The notes beneath the pieces are model-generated. The model was not told the origin of the DNA. It saw only the letters and a list, made by a program, of their open reading frames with translations, and did not search any database. Of a stretch of 37,178 nt of DNA, positions 26,109 through 34,097 are shown one piece after another. Position 1 is the first letter of the stretch, and each line of letters opens with the position of its first letter. The translations under genes and the position numbers were made by a program. The stretch is from contig JAMLHF010000042.1 of NCBI GenBank assembly GCA_023957275.1, positions 1 to 37,178 on the forward strand, read 5' to 3'. This DNA is from Lentimicrobium sp. GTDB taxonomy: Bacteria; Bacteroidota; Bacteroidia; Bacteroidales; Lentimicrobiaceae.

Positions 26109-26729
26109 ATGAATGTACCAGACAAAAACCGGAAATTCCCGCTTGACGGCTATAAAAGGCTCTGTTTTCTTAAAAATGTCGTTAAGAACCCAAACATTGT
26201 CATTGGTGATTACACTTACTATGATGATTTTGAGAATGTGGAGAATTTTGAAAAAAATGTGAAATACCACTTCGACTTCACAGGAGATAAACTCATTATT
26301 GGAAAGTTTTGTATGATAGCATCCGGCGCTCAATTTATCATGAATGGCGGTAATCACCTCACAAATTCAATCTCGTCTTATCCCTTTTCAATTTTTGGCG
26401 GCGATTGGGCAAATGCAATGGATGGAAAATCGTTCCCTGAAAAAGGCGATACAATCATCGGCAACGACGTGTGGATTGGCCACAATGCAACCATTATGCC
26501 CGGCGTAAAAATTGGCGATGGTGCCATTATTGCAACCAACTCCACAGTTGTCAAAGATGTGGAACCCTATAGCATTGTTGGCGGAAATCCGGCAAGACTG
26601 ATAAAAAAACGTTTTTCCGACGAAACCATTGCTAAACTTCTGGAAATCAAATGGTGGGATTGGGATATTGAGCGTATAACAGCCAATGTTCAGCATCTTA
26701 CGGGAAAAGATCCCGCTAAATTGTTTTGA
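26109..26729 (+). CDS. Vat/CatB-type hexapeptide acetyltransferase (streptogramin A type)
   Basis: A 206-residue left-handed beta-helix acetyltransferase that uses acetyl-CoA. It closely follows the plan of Vat streptogramin A acetyltransferases: Y-Y-D-D near the start, K-L-I-I-G-K-F-C, the catalytic-type H83 in M-N-G-G-N-H, the loop S-S-Y-P-F-S-I-F-G-G-D-W, GNDVWIGHNATIMPGVKIGDGA repeats split over several turns, and G-G-N-P-A-R at the end of the helix, then W-W-D-W. CatB-type chloramphenicol acetyltransferases share this fold, so the natural substrate is uncertain. ATG 26109 is preferred to an in-frame TTG at 26079 that would overlap the barrel gene. Only 4 bases separate it from the next gene. 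Confidence 0.85.
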   Translation: MNVPDKNRKFPLDGYKRLCFLKNVVKNPNIVIGDYTYYDDFENVENFEKNVKYHFDFTGDKLIIGKFCMIASGAQFIMNGGNHLTNSISSYPFSIFGGDWANAMDGKSFPEKGDTIIGNDVWIGHNATIMPGVKIGDGAIIATNSTVVKDVEPYSIVGGNPARLIKKRFSDETIAKLLEIKWWDWDIERITANVQHLTGKDPAKLF

Positions 26730-26733
26730 AGTT

Positions 26734-27885
26734 ATGAGAAAATATCTGCCATTTTTTGTGATCGTGCTATGTGCTTTTTCTGTGCAAGCACAAGATTATT
26801 CTAAAGCCCGTCAACGCACTGAAAAATTATTTCATGGAGTATTCGGAAATAAGGAAGTTCACAATGCATTCCTGTCGGTATACTCACCCTCAAAAAACAT
26901 TGACTGGAGTTTTGCGGGAGGTGCATTTAAAAATGGTGAAGAAGTATCGCTTCAGAATCCTTTTTATTCTGCCAGTATTGGCAAAACCTTCACAGCAACC
27001 GCTATTGCTATTCTGCACGAACAGGGGAAACTAAATTTTTCAGATAAAATTTGCGCGTATCTGCCCGACAGTATCATCAATGGCTTGCATGTTTTTAATG
27101 GGAAAGATTATTCGAGAGTAATAACCATTACACAACTGCTCCAGCATACATCAGGTATTCCGGATTATATTGATGGTGTAACCATGGATGGTACTCCAAA
27201 TGGAATGGCTTTGTTGCTTTCAGACACCGCAAAATTCTGGCATCCAATGGAAATGGTCAATCTGGCGAAAACAAAAATGAAAGCTGATTTTGCCCCTGGC
27301 ACAGCTTACAATTACTGCAATACCGATTATGTGTTATTAGGGCTGATTGTGGAAAAGGTTAGCGCAATGCCGGTACACGATTTTTACAGGAAATACATCT
27401 TTGAACCAATTAACATGAATCATACAAGCATGTATTTGCGCTCTATGCCCGGCAAACCCACCGGCAGGATGGCTGAAATTTATGTCGGGAATACTGAAGT
27501 TTCCAAATACACAAGTCTGAGCATAGGTTGGACTGGTGGAGGATTGGTTACTACCGCCTCTGATTTAAATAAATTCCAGAAGGCATTGCAAACACACGAA
27601 ATGCTTCAGGAAGAAACAGTTCAGCAAATGTCAGATTGGGTGAGCGAAAGCACCGGGCTATATTACGGTTACGGTTTACGCAAAGTAGTTTATAACGAGC
27701 GTGTGCCTGACTTTTCAGATATTCAGTTTGTGGGTCATACAGGCAGCACATCATCGTTTATGTTTTACTGCCCTGAAATGGATGTTTATTTGTCCGGTAC
27801 CTTGAATCAGGTAACTGAATCGAAAAAGACTTTCGAGATTCCGGCAAAAGTATTGAGTTATATAGAAAATGAATCTGATTATTAA
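26734..27885 (+). CDS. periplasmic SxxK serine hydrolase (beta-lactamase / DD-carboxypeptidase family)
   Basis: A 383-residue exported member of the PF00144 family. The signal peptide ends SVQAQ (residue 20). Catalytic motifs are S81-I-G-K84, Y-N-Y-C-N and G-H-T-G-S-T. It is clearly a paralogous type to the lipoprotein at 21646 but not a close copy. The adjacent Vat-like gene suggests an antibiotic-related or peptidoglycan-related role, which is inference only. ATG 26734 starts a good signal peptide; the longer frame from 26686 would overlap the acetyltransferase gene. Confidence 0.85.
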   Translation: MRKYLPFFVIVLCAFSVQAQDYSKARQRTEKLFHGVFGNKEVHNAFLSVYSPSKNIDWSFAGGAFKNGEEVSLQNPFYSASIGKTFTATAIAILHEQGKLNFSDKICAYLPDSIINGLHVFNGKDYSRVITITQLLQHTSGIPDYIDGVTMDGTPNGMALLLSDTAKFWHPMEMVNLAKTKMKADFAPGTAYNYCNTDYVLLGLIVEKVSAMPVHDFYRKYIFEPINMNHTSMYLRSMPGKPTGRMAEIYVGNTEVSKYTSLSIGWTGGGLVTTASDLNKFQKALQTHEMLQEETVQQMSDWVSESTGLYYGYGLRKVVYNERVPDFSDIQFVGHTGSTSSFMFYCPEMDVYLSGTLNQVTESKKTFEIPAKVLSYIENESDY

Positions 27886-27906
27886 TCTCCGGTTATTCAT
27901 GAAGTT

Positions 27907-29139
27907 ATGAAAGCGATGTATTTTTTTGTGCTTGTTTTGCTTGTTAATGCTGTATTCTCGCAGGAAAGCAGAACCGATAAATGGCAGAACGATTTGGCCT
28001 TCTATCAGAAAGAGTTGCAAAAGCGGCACATTGATGTTTACCATAAAATTGATAAACAAAGTTTTGAAAACGAGTTGAACCTTATTTATTCAACCGTTGA
28101 AAACCGCACCGATTGGGAAATTGTCGTTGAACTGATGCGTTTAACGCGAAAAATTGGCGATGGACATACTTCGGTTTCACTCGCAAATTGGGAAACGCAT
28201 TATTTCCCGATAGAAGTGAAAAAAATAAGTGACCAATGGCGTGTTGTTAAAGTTTCTGAAGAATATGCTTCAGTACTGGGGGCTACACTGACTAAAATTG
28301 ATGGAAAGCCCATTCAGGAAATTGAACAAGAACTTTCTGCAGTAGCTCAATTCGTTGAAAATGAACATTCAGAAGTTGTGAGGATTGGCGAAAATCTGCC
28401 CTTATCTGAATTGCTTTACGCGATGAGAATCACAAAACGTACAGATGAAGCACAATTTCAATTTGTTACCGATGCCGGAAAGGAACTGAACCTAGTTCTT
28501 AAGCCTCTTTCGCAAAGTGAGCTGAAAAGTCAAAAGTACAAGGAACTGAAAATTGGTGTTCCGGGCATCGAAAAGCCTGATATTCCGGACTTCGATTTCC
28601 TTTGGTTTACACAAGTGGAAGGTACGGCCATCACCTACATAAGATTCGATAGCTATCCGTCATTTGAAGAAATGATGCCCTTTGCAGAGAAACTGGTAGG
28701 TTTTATCATGCAAAGTCAAAGCCGGCAGGTAATTATTGACTTGCGCAACAATGGTGGCGGCGATTTGTACATAGGTCTTATCATGGCCAATGCCCTCAAT
28801 ATGGTGGACGGAATTGACTGGAAAAACGGTGTTTATATACTTTCAGGCTGTATTACCTTTTCGGCCGGTGCCAGCAATGTGGCACTCTTCCGCGAATTGC
28901 TCAATGCAAAAATCGTTGGCATGCCAACCGGTTCAAATCCAACAGGCTACCAGGATATGGACGCGTTTGATTTGCCTTATTCAACCCTGAGAATCACCTA
29001 TTCAAAAAGGTTGTTCCGGATTCAGGAAACAGCAACCGAAGGCGTTCAGCCCGATTTTTTTATCGATTATTCATGGGATAGCTATGCCAACGGCGTGGAT
29101 AATGTTTTAAGCGAATTGCTTTCAATATTGAAACAATAG
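27907..29139 (+). CDS. S41-family peptidase
   Basis: A 410-residue exported protein with a signal peptide (residues 1-19, ending AVFSQ). Its C-terminal half is an S41 (tail-specific protease-like) domain: Q-V-I-I-D-L-R-N-N-G-G-G-D followed by the nucleophile S319 in I-T-F-S-A-G-A, and I-V-G-M-P-T-G. A PDZ-like region may cover ~90-130 (ATLTKIDGKPIQEIE). The classic lysine is not obvious. It lies 21 bases after the SxxK hydrolase gene on the same strand. The natural substrate is unknown. Confidence 0.83.
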   Translation: MKAMYFFVLVLLVNAVFSQESRTDKWQNDLAFYQKELQKRHIDVYHKIDKQSFENELNLIYSTVENRTDWEIVVELMRLTRKIGDGHTSVSLANWETHYFPIEVKKISDQWRVVKVSEEYASVLGATLTKIDGKPIQEIEQELSAVAQFVENEHSEVVRIGENLPLSELLYAMRITKRTDEAQFQFVTDAGKELNLVLKPLSQSELKSQKYKELKIGVPGIEKPDIPDFDFLWFTQVEGTAITYIRFDSYPSFEEMMPFAEKLVGFIMQSQSRQVIIDLRNNGGGDLYIGLIMANALNMVDGIDWKNGVYILSGCITFSAGASNVALFRELLNAKIVGMPTGSNPTGYQDMDAFDLPYSTLRITYSKRLFRIQETATEGVQPDFFIDYSWDSYANGVDNVLSELLSILKQ

Positions 29140-29216
29140 GCTCTTGCATCACTTCCCTGAGCTGCTTGCCAGCCAAGTTCAACGTGTAATTTTTAAAACA
29201 ACAAAAACAACAAACA

Positions 29217-30245
29217 ATGAAACAATTAACAATCGTTACAGCATTAATTTCTGTGTTTTTTTTGTGCCAACCTGCCATAGCACAGACTGATTCCGATAGC
29301 ATCCTTATCGTTGAGCAGGCATTGAAAATGATAGCGTTCCCTGAACCGGAATTCAAAGAACCATATGTAAATGCTGATCTGAGTCCCAAAGCAATTGCCG
29401 ATATGGGTTTTGATCAGCCTGACAAATCGGTTGCTGTTAAATTTAAAATGCGTGATGGTGCAACAATTCATGCGGAAAAATATGAATTGGAGTCCGGGAA
29501 AACAATTATTCTTGTGCACGGAACCTTAGCAAGTAGCTATACATACAACAAAATGTCAGGTTTACTTAGAGAATCTGCCGGTGCGGAAGTGATTGCAATA
29601 GATTTGCGCGGGCACGGTCAATCGGAAGGAACGCCGGGCGACGTTACTACACTCAATCAGTATGCCGAAGACTTGGAAGATATTATTAATACAATTAAAA
29701 AGAATCGACCCGGGCAGAAAATCATTCTTGCCGGGCATTCTATGGGAGGCGGCATTGTGCTGAGGCATAAAGAAACTTTTCCGGAAACAGACATCTCAGC
29801 ATATATTTTATTTGCCCCCAATCTGGGCAACAATGCACCTACTATGCGCACCGATCTGGATCTGAAAAATAATTTTATCAAGTCACACTTGTCAAGAGGG
29901 TTGGGAATTCGTATGTTAAACGAGTATGGAATACACACCTACGATTCATTAAAAGTCGTTTTCTACAACTTGCCACTTCAGATGCCTTTGCGCTCCTACT
30001 CCTACCGAAGTATGCAGGCTGCCATTCCCATTGATTACAAGCATGCTATACGAAGTATTGATAGGCCGTTAATTGTGCTTGTGGGAGGCGAAGATGAAGC
30101 TTTTATTGCCGCGGAATACGTTCCCTTATTTAATGCGTATTCAAAAGGTGAATGTCATATAATCCGTGACGAAACCCATAACGGTATCCGTCACAATCAT
30201 GAAGCCATGGCGTTGATTGGATTGTGGGCTGAAAAAGGATTGTAA
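29217..30245 (+). CDS. exported alpha/beta hydrolase (serine aminopeptidase / lysophospholipase-like)
   Basis: A 342-residue protein with a signal peptide ending PAIAQ (residue 23). The S33-like alpha/beta hydrolase core shows the oxyanion stretch I-L-V-H-G-T, D-L-R-G-H-G-Q-S, and the elbow G-H-S175-M-G-G. The acid is the Asp of V-G-G-E-D-E-A and the base the His of D-E-T-H-N-G. It should act in the periplasm on an ester or lipid-like substrate. It ends the tight + strand cluster that begins at 25481. Confidence 0.83.
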   Translation: MKQLTIVTALISVFFLCQPAIAQTDSDSILIVEQALKMIAFPEPEFKEPYVNADLSPKAIADMGFDQPDKSVAVKFKMRDGATIHAEKYELESGKTIILVHGTLASSYTYNKMSGLLRESAGAEVIAIDLRGHGQSEGTPGDVTTLNQYAEDLEDIINTIKKNRPGQKIILAGHSMGGGIVLRHKETFPETDISAYILFAPNLGNNAPTMRTDLDLKNNFIKSHLSRGLGIRMLNEYGIHTYDSLKVVFYNLPLQMPLRSYSYRSMQAAIPIDYKHAIRSIDRPLIVLVGGEDEAFIAAEYVPLFNAYSKGECHIIRDETHNGIRHNHEAMALIGLWAEKGL

Positions 30246-30289
30246 AGTCCGTTTAATTAATATACTCAATGCAAATGACTCTTTGGTAA

Positions 30290-30340
30290 GGCAACGTAAG
30301 TATTTCATCTTTCATATAAGTCAGATGTACTTACGTTGCC
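30290..30340. repeat. perfect 13-bp inverted repeat
   Basis: GGCAACGTAAGTA (30290-30302) is perfectly complementary to TACTTACGTTGCC (30328-30340) with a 25-nt loop. It lies between the hydrolase stop and the GNAT gene. It could terminate the upstream operon, but no T tract follows on the + strand. Confidence 0.65.
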
Positions 30341-30379
30341 AATGTATGCGAACTTCTGTGTCATTTAAAAAGTGATAAG

Positions 30380-30871
30380 ATGGCCAAGGTTATCGGACTT
30401 GAAATTCTTTCAATAACAGATAGTGCAAAAGTATTTGAACTATACTCACACGGGATGGTACTTCAAAACTATCAGCACAGACCGATTGCGAATAGATCTC
30501 AGACAAAAGATTTTATTCGGAGGATAACAACCAATGGTTGCTGGTCATGGAAAATTATCTCAAATGATAAAAACAAAACTTTTTTGGGAATTTGTTCTTT
30601 GCACCATTTTGACCAATCAGAAAAATCGATTGAAATCGGAGGCACCTTATTCCCTGAATTCTGGGGACAAGGAATCATGCAAAATGCATTTAATGAACTA
30701 CTTGAAATAGCGAAAATTGATTTCGGAGTGCGAAAAGTACTTGGAAAAACTTTACCAACCAATCAACAGGCAATTAAGATGGTAAGGAAAGTCGGATTTG
30801 AAATATTAAAGGATAATGCGCAAGAAATTATATTAATCAGGTACATCAATAAAAAAAATACTAGCGTATAG
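30380..30871 (+). CDS. GNAT-family N-acetyltransferase (RimJ/RimL type)
   Basis: A 163-residue acetyl-CoA-dependent acetyltransferase. Beta4-alpha3 landmarks are visible: I-E-I-G-G-T-L-F-P-E-F-W-G-Q-G-I-M followed by V-R-K-V-L-G-K-T-L-P-T-N-Q-Q-A-I-K-M-V-R-K-V-G-F-E split over two elements, typical of the RimJ/RimL branch. The acceptor may be a protein N terminus or a small molecule; it cannot be told apart here. It is separated from the island to the left by a strong inverted repeat and from the cassette array to the right by ~240 bases. Confidence 0.85.
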   Translation: MAKVIGLEILSITDSAKVFELYSHGMVLQNYQHRPIANRSQTKDFIRRITTNGCWSWKIISNDKNKTFLGICSLHHFDQSEKSIEIGGTLFPEFWGQGIMQNAFNELLEIAKIDFGVRKVLGKTLPTNQQAIKMVRKVGFEILKDNAQEIILIRYINKKNTSV

Positions 30872-31020
30872 CTGCCCAGATATGTAAGCAGTTCTTTAAC
30901 CTTTGGAAGAAAATGTGAGAAATAAATTCAGAAAGATGTAATGCAAACCTGTTTGCCATTCAGAGCCGGGAATATTAAAAACAGAAAATCTTCGGCAGGT
31001 TTTGATATTTAATATAATGG

Positions 31021-31028
31021 TATATTTG
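31021..31028 (+). promoter_or_regulatory. Bacteroidota -7 element upstream of the cassette array
   Basis: TATATTTG is an exact TAnnTTTG match, with TTTG at 31001-31004 as a possible -33 element. The spacing (16) is short compared with the usual ~19-20. It points into the array and could drive the first cassette gene at 31131. Confidence 0.45.
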
Positions 31029-31130
31029 CGTTGAAAATCCGATTTGAGAAAACAATTGTGGTGATTGTGGACAAGTCGGAGATATACGCAATATTGTGTA
31101 TATAAACTCGTTATGCAGCATTTAAATAAG

Positions 31131-31706
31131 ATGAGAAATAAATTACTACTACTATTCATAATATTGTTTGCCCATCTGCATGCATCGTCTCAAATAATGT
31201 TTAAAATTGATTCGTTGTCTAAAAAAGATAAAATAGAGTTGAGTAATTATTTCAAAGGAAGGTTAGTTAATTCAATGAAAAGTAAGCGCGATAAGACAAT
31301 TGAAATAAATCTTGAGACTTCTGATTCTTTAGTAATAAACAAAATGAATTATATCCCAGTAGCATTGCTTAATATAAAGCAGACCAACTGTAGTGTAATC
31401 AATTTTGAGCTACCTTATTTATCTGAATATATTGCAACAGATACTTTGTATAAATACGTCTCAAAAAAAAGAGCATTTTCAAATAAGAGAATCGAGGAAA
31501 ATTTCGAGTATTTTCCTAATAATTCTAGAAAGCTTGACTTTCTACCTCAAAGTATTGAAGTTATAATTAATGGAACTTGTTATCAAGGGGCTCTGAATAG
31601 AAAACATAGTATTGAGTTTTTAAATACAGATGGTAGAAACTTCTCAATGGATTTAGTTAGAATTGGGATTGAAGCAATATATGTTGTTCAATTTAGAGAA
31701 GATTAA
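31131..31706 (+). CDS. exported protein of unknown function (cassette 1)
   Basis: A 191-residue protein with a lysine-led signal peptide (MRNKLLLLFIILFAHLHASS) and no recognised family. The mature part is rich in Lys, Asn and Ser; a region near residue 130 (NSRKLDFLPQSIEVIINGTCYQG, split here by its own turn) looks like beta structure. The open frame extends back to 31065, but that start would lie outside the cassette and before the GTT core at 31110. ATG 31131, 21 bases after the core, gives a clean signal peptide. The stop lies 4 bases before the left arm of the first palindrome, as is typical of cassettes. Confidence 0.65.
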   Translation: MRNKLLLLFIILFAHLHASSQIMFKIDSLSKKDKIELSNYFKGRLVNSMKSKRDKTIEINLETSDSLVINKMNYIPVALLNIKQTNCSVINFELPYLSEYIATDTLYKYVSKKRAFSNKRIEENFEYFPNNSRKLDFLPQSIEVIINGTCYQGALNRKHSIEFLNTDGRNFSMDLVRIGIEAIYVVQFRED

Positions 31707-31710
31707 ACGC

Positions 31711-31843
31711 TGCATAACAAAGCCTAAACGCTAACGGGCGGATGATTGTAAGGAAAAAGATTGTACATTTAATGAGAAATAGTACTGGCTGGAAAGATAA
31801 GTTTTCAAAAGTGCCCGCCAGCGCTTAGCCTCGAACGTTACCC
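31711..31843 (+). repeat. attC-like site A
   Basis: The site starts with TGCATAAC and ends with the core GTTACCC. Left-arm GCCTAAACGCT pairs with right-arm AGCGCTTAGCC, and CGGGCG with the downstream CCCG. An inner GTAC...GTAC segment forms the apex. Arms are imperfect with unpaired spacer bases, as in attC sites. The sequence is closely similar to sites B and D. Confidence 0.78.
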
Positions 31844-31892
31844 ACGATTTGAAAAAAAATCGATTGTTGTACGTTTTTAGAAAAAAATGTAA

Positions 31893-31900
31893 TAACTTTG
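31893..31900 (+). promoter_or_regulatory. promoter -7 element inside cassette 2
   Basis: TAACTTTG matches TAnnTTTG, 20 bases before the antitoxin start. A TTG at 31867-31869 may be part of a -33 element. Toxin-antitoxin cassettes in integrons are known to carry their own promoters. Confidence 0.5.
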
Positions 31901-31920
31901 TATTTACAAAATAATCTACC

Positions 31921-32166
31921 ATGGATTTATCCGTAATACAAATAGGCAATTCAAAAGGGATACGATTAAGCAAAACCCTTCTTGAAAAATATAATATCAA
32001 GGACACGGTTGAACTGATCCTTGAGAAAGGCTATATTATTATTCGACCAAAATCAACCCCAAGAAAAGGTTGGGAAAAAGCGTTTAAAAAAATGCATGAA
32101 AACAATGATGATAAGCCGCTGATAGCAGATGTTTTTGATGATGAACATTTTGAAGAATGGAAATAG
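31921..32166 (+). CDS. mazE: MazE-type antitoxin (AbrB/SpoVT fold)
   Basis: This 81-residue antitoxin has an N-terminal swapped-hairpin DNA-binding domain: V-I-Q-I-G-N-S-K-G-I-R-L-S-K-T-L-L-E-K-Y, the MazE/AbrB signature. The acidic C-terminal tail (DVFDDEHFEEW) would wrap around and inhibit the toxin. By family knowledge the pair represses its own promoter. The ATG follows the in-cassette -7 element. The gene overlaps mazF by 10 bases. Such pairs stabilise cassette arrays against loss. Confidence 0.88.
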   Translation: MDLSVIQIGNSKGIRLSKTLLEKYNIKDTVELILEKGYIIIRPKSTPRKGWEKAFKKMHENNDDKPLIADVFDDEHFEEWK

Positions 32167-32480
32167 TACAATATTCTATTATTCTTGTTAATCTGGATCC
32201 AACTGTCGGTAGCGAGATCAAAAAAACCAGACCTTGTGTAGTAATCTCTCCAGATGAAATGAATCAGCATCTGCAAACAATTACTATTGCTCCAATGACC
32301 TCTCAGTCAAGGAAATATCCTACACGAGTCAAAGTAAAGCACAATGATCAAATTGGCTGGGTAGTTATTGATCAAATTAGAACAATCGATAAACAAAGAA
32401 TAATAAAAATATTAGGCAAACTTGCTGATAAAGAAATCATTGAAGTAAAAAATACCATAAGGGAAACTTTCGTGGAATAA
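32157..32480 (+). CDS. mazF: MazF/PemK-type endoribonuclease toxin
   Basis: A 107-residue toxin of the MazF/PemK family. Typical elements are L-D-P-T-V-G-S-E-I-K-K-T-R-P-C-V-V-I-S, then I-T-I-A-P-M-T-S-Q-S and V-V-I-D-Q-I-R-T-I-D-K-Q-R-I. The conserved Arg of KTRP and the Thr/Ser of PMTSQ are the usual catalytic positions. It would cleave mRNA at short sequences and arrest growth when free of antitoxin. It overlaps the mazE end by 10 bases and ends 8 bases before the palindrome-proximal complementary bases. Confidence 0.92.
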   Translation: MEIVQYSIILVNLDPTVGSEIKKTRPCVVISPDEMNQHLQTITIAPMTSQSRKYPTRVKVKHNDQIGWVVIDQIRTIDKQRIIKILGKLADKEIIEVKNTIRETFVE

Positions 32481-32490
32481 TACAAACCGT

Positions 32491-32621
32491 GGGTAACAAA
32501 GCCTAAACGCTATCGGGCGCATGGTTGTAAGAAGAAAGATTGTACATTTATTGAAAATTGTACTGGACGGAAAGTGACGTTTTCAAAACTGCCCACCAGC
32601 GTTTAGGCTCGGACGTTACAG
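32491..32621 (+). repeat. attC-like site B
   Basis: The site starts with GGGTAAC and ends with the core GTTACAG (131 bases). The inner arms GCCTAAACGCT and AGCGTTTAGGC are perfectly complementary, the best-preserved stem of the four. Middle sequence is closely similar to sites A and D (GATTGTACATTTA, AGTGACGTTTTCAAAA). Confidence 0.8.
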
Positions 32622-32662
32622 CCAATATTAAAGAGCATCCTACAAACAAAAATTGTGACTGA

Positions 32663-33934
32663 ATGAATAATAAATTTGAGATAATAAGCGACCAAGTAAA
32701 TCAGATTGAATTAATTGATACTCATGAGCATCTAATTGATGAATCCGAAAGATTAGATTGCCTAAAACCATTTATTCAATGTGATGATTGGACAACTATT
32801 TTTGGATTGTACACGAAATTTGATTTTGTATCTTCAGGAATGCCACAAAAAGACATAGAACTAATTTTATCACAGGAAATTCTTCCTCTTGAGAAATGGA
32901 AAATTATTGAGCCATTTTGGCAAAGAATAAAATTCACTGGATACGGACAAGTAATTCAACATACAATAAACGATTTATATGATATCTCGGAACTGCAGGA
33001 GAAATCGATACCTGAACTTCAGGAGAAATATATAAGCTATAGAAAAAAAGGATTTTACAAGGAAACACTTAAACGAGCAAATATTAAATGTTGTGTTGTA
33101 AATCCACCAGGACGCCCTTTTAAAGAAACAGAATTGCCAAAACTTTTCCTTCAAGACATTGATGCAATGGGAATGATAAGAATGGATTTTGAAAAGCTAA
33201 ATGAAAACATTGTTCCTGAAATTTCCGAGTTAAACGACTGGTTAGAAATAATAAATTGGTGGTTTGACAAATACGCTGATAATGCAGTAGGCGTAAAGAT
33301 TGGAATTGCATATTTCAGACGATTAGATTTTAATAAAACTACAATTGAAATAGCCAATCCATTATTTTCAAAGAAAGTTAAAGGTGAGAAATTAAGTAAA
33401 ACAGAGGAAAAAACATTGCAAGATTACCTGTTCTGGTATGTGGTAGATTTGGCTACTAAAAATAGACTTCCAATAAAATTTCACACAGGACATCAGGCAA
33501 TGAATAATTTCATGAACCTTGAAAATGTAATGTTTAATCCGGCTGATTGTGCAAACCTTTGTCGATTAAGTCCTGATACAAAATTCATATTTTTTCATAT
33601 TTCATATCCTTATTACGAACCAATGATTTTATTGACCAAGCATTATTCAAATGCAATAGTTGATATGTGCTGGTCATGGACAATAAATCCAATCGCCTCA
33701 ATTGACTTTTTGAAAAAATACATAATGACTTCTCCAATCAATAAGATTATGGCTTTCGGAGGTGATGATTTATATATTGAGAATCTGGTTGGACATGCAA
33801 AATTGGCAAGAAAAGGAATTTCGAAAACTCTATCAGAATTAGTCCAAGATAACTGGATAAGCGAACAGGATTCAAATGAGATTGCAAAATTGATAATGTG
33901 GAAAAATGCGAAGAAAATATATGAAATTGACTAA
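32663..33934 (+). CDS. amidohydrolase-superfamily protein (cassette 3)
   Basis: A 423-residue TIM-barrel metal hydrolase-like protein. The N-terminal metal motif is D-T-H21-E-H23-L. Further likely ligands are the His pair in I-K-F-H-T-G-H-Q, F-F-H-I-S-Y-P, and the Asp pair in F-G-G-D-D, in the order expected for amidohydrolase-related or uronate-isomerase-like enzymes. No signal peptide. The substrate is unknown. At ~1.27 kb it is unusually long cargo for a single-gene cassette. It is AT-rich with many AAA/ATA codons, unlike the housekeeping genes on the left. Confidence 0.78.
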   Translation: MNNKFEIISDQVNQIELIDTHEHLIDESERLDCLKPFIQCDDWTTIFGLYTKFDFVSSGMPQKDIELILSQEILPLEKWKIIEPFWQRIKFTGYGQVIQHTINDLYDISELQEKSIPELQEKYISYRKKGFYKETLKRANIKCCVVNPPGRPFKETELPKLFLQDIDAMGMIRMDFEKLNENIVPEISELNDWLEIINWWFDKYADNAVGVKIGIAYFRRLDFNKTTIEIANPLFSKKVKGEKLSKTEEKTLQDYLFWYVVDLATKNRLPIKFHTGHQAMNNFMNLENVMFNPADCANLCRLSPDTKFIFFHISYPYYEPMILLTKHYSNAIVDMCWSWTINPIASIDFLKKYIMTSPINKIMAFGGDDLYIENLVGHAKLARKGISKTLSELVQDNWISEQDSNEIAKLIMWKNAKKIYEID

Positions 33935-33946
33935 AAAAAATACTGG

Positions 33947-34078
33947 CTGTAACACGCGGTCATAATACATTGCGCGGATAGTGCTATATTTGAATGAAAT
34001 AGCATTTAACGGGCGGCTTAGCGGGCTGATAAGTTTGTGTTTCAAAATGCGCAACGTTTCATACCGCCACCGTTATGC
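33947..34078 (+). repeat. attC-like site C (divergent type)
   Basis: The site starts with CTGTAAC and ends with the core GTTATGC (132 bases). It has the same length and ends as A, B and D, but the arms differ: left ACGCGGTCATAATACATTGCGC pairs partly with right GCGCAACGTTTCATACCGCC (read as separate halves). Shared islands with the other type include AACGGGCGG and TTTCAAAA. It appears to belong to a second attC lineage. Confidence 0.68.
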
Positions 34079-34097
34079 ATAATTGATAGACAGAAAC

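Noticed and set aside
21646-27885. The two SxxK hydrolases as true class C beta-lactamases
   Set aside because: The motifs define only the wider family, which also holds DD-peptidases and esterases; nothing in the sequence proves beta-lactam hydrolysis.
30290-30340. The 13-bp perfect inverted repeat as a further attC site that would make the GNAT gene a cassette
   Set aside because: The arms are perfect without unpaired spacer bases, the element is only 51 bases, and no matching complementary end follows the GNAT gene.
30896-31159. 87-codon minus-strand open frame between GNAT and the array
   Set aside because: It covers the promoter and cassette start and shows no protein-like features.
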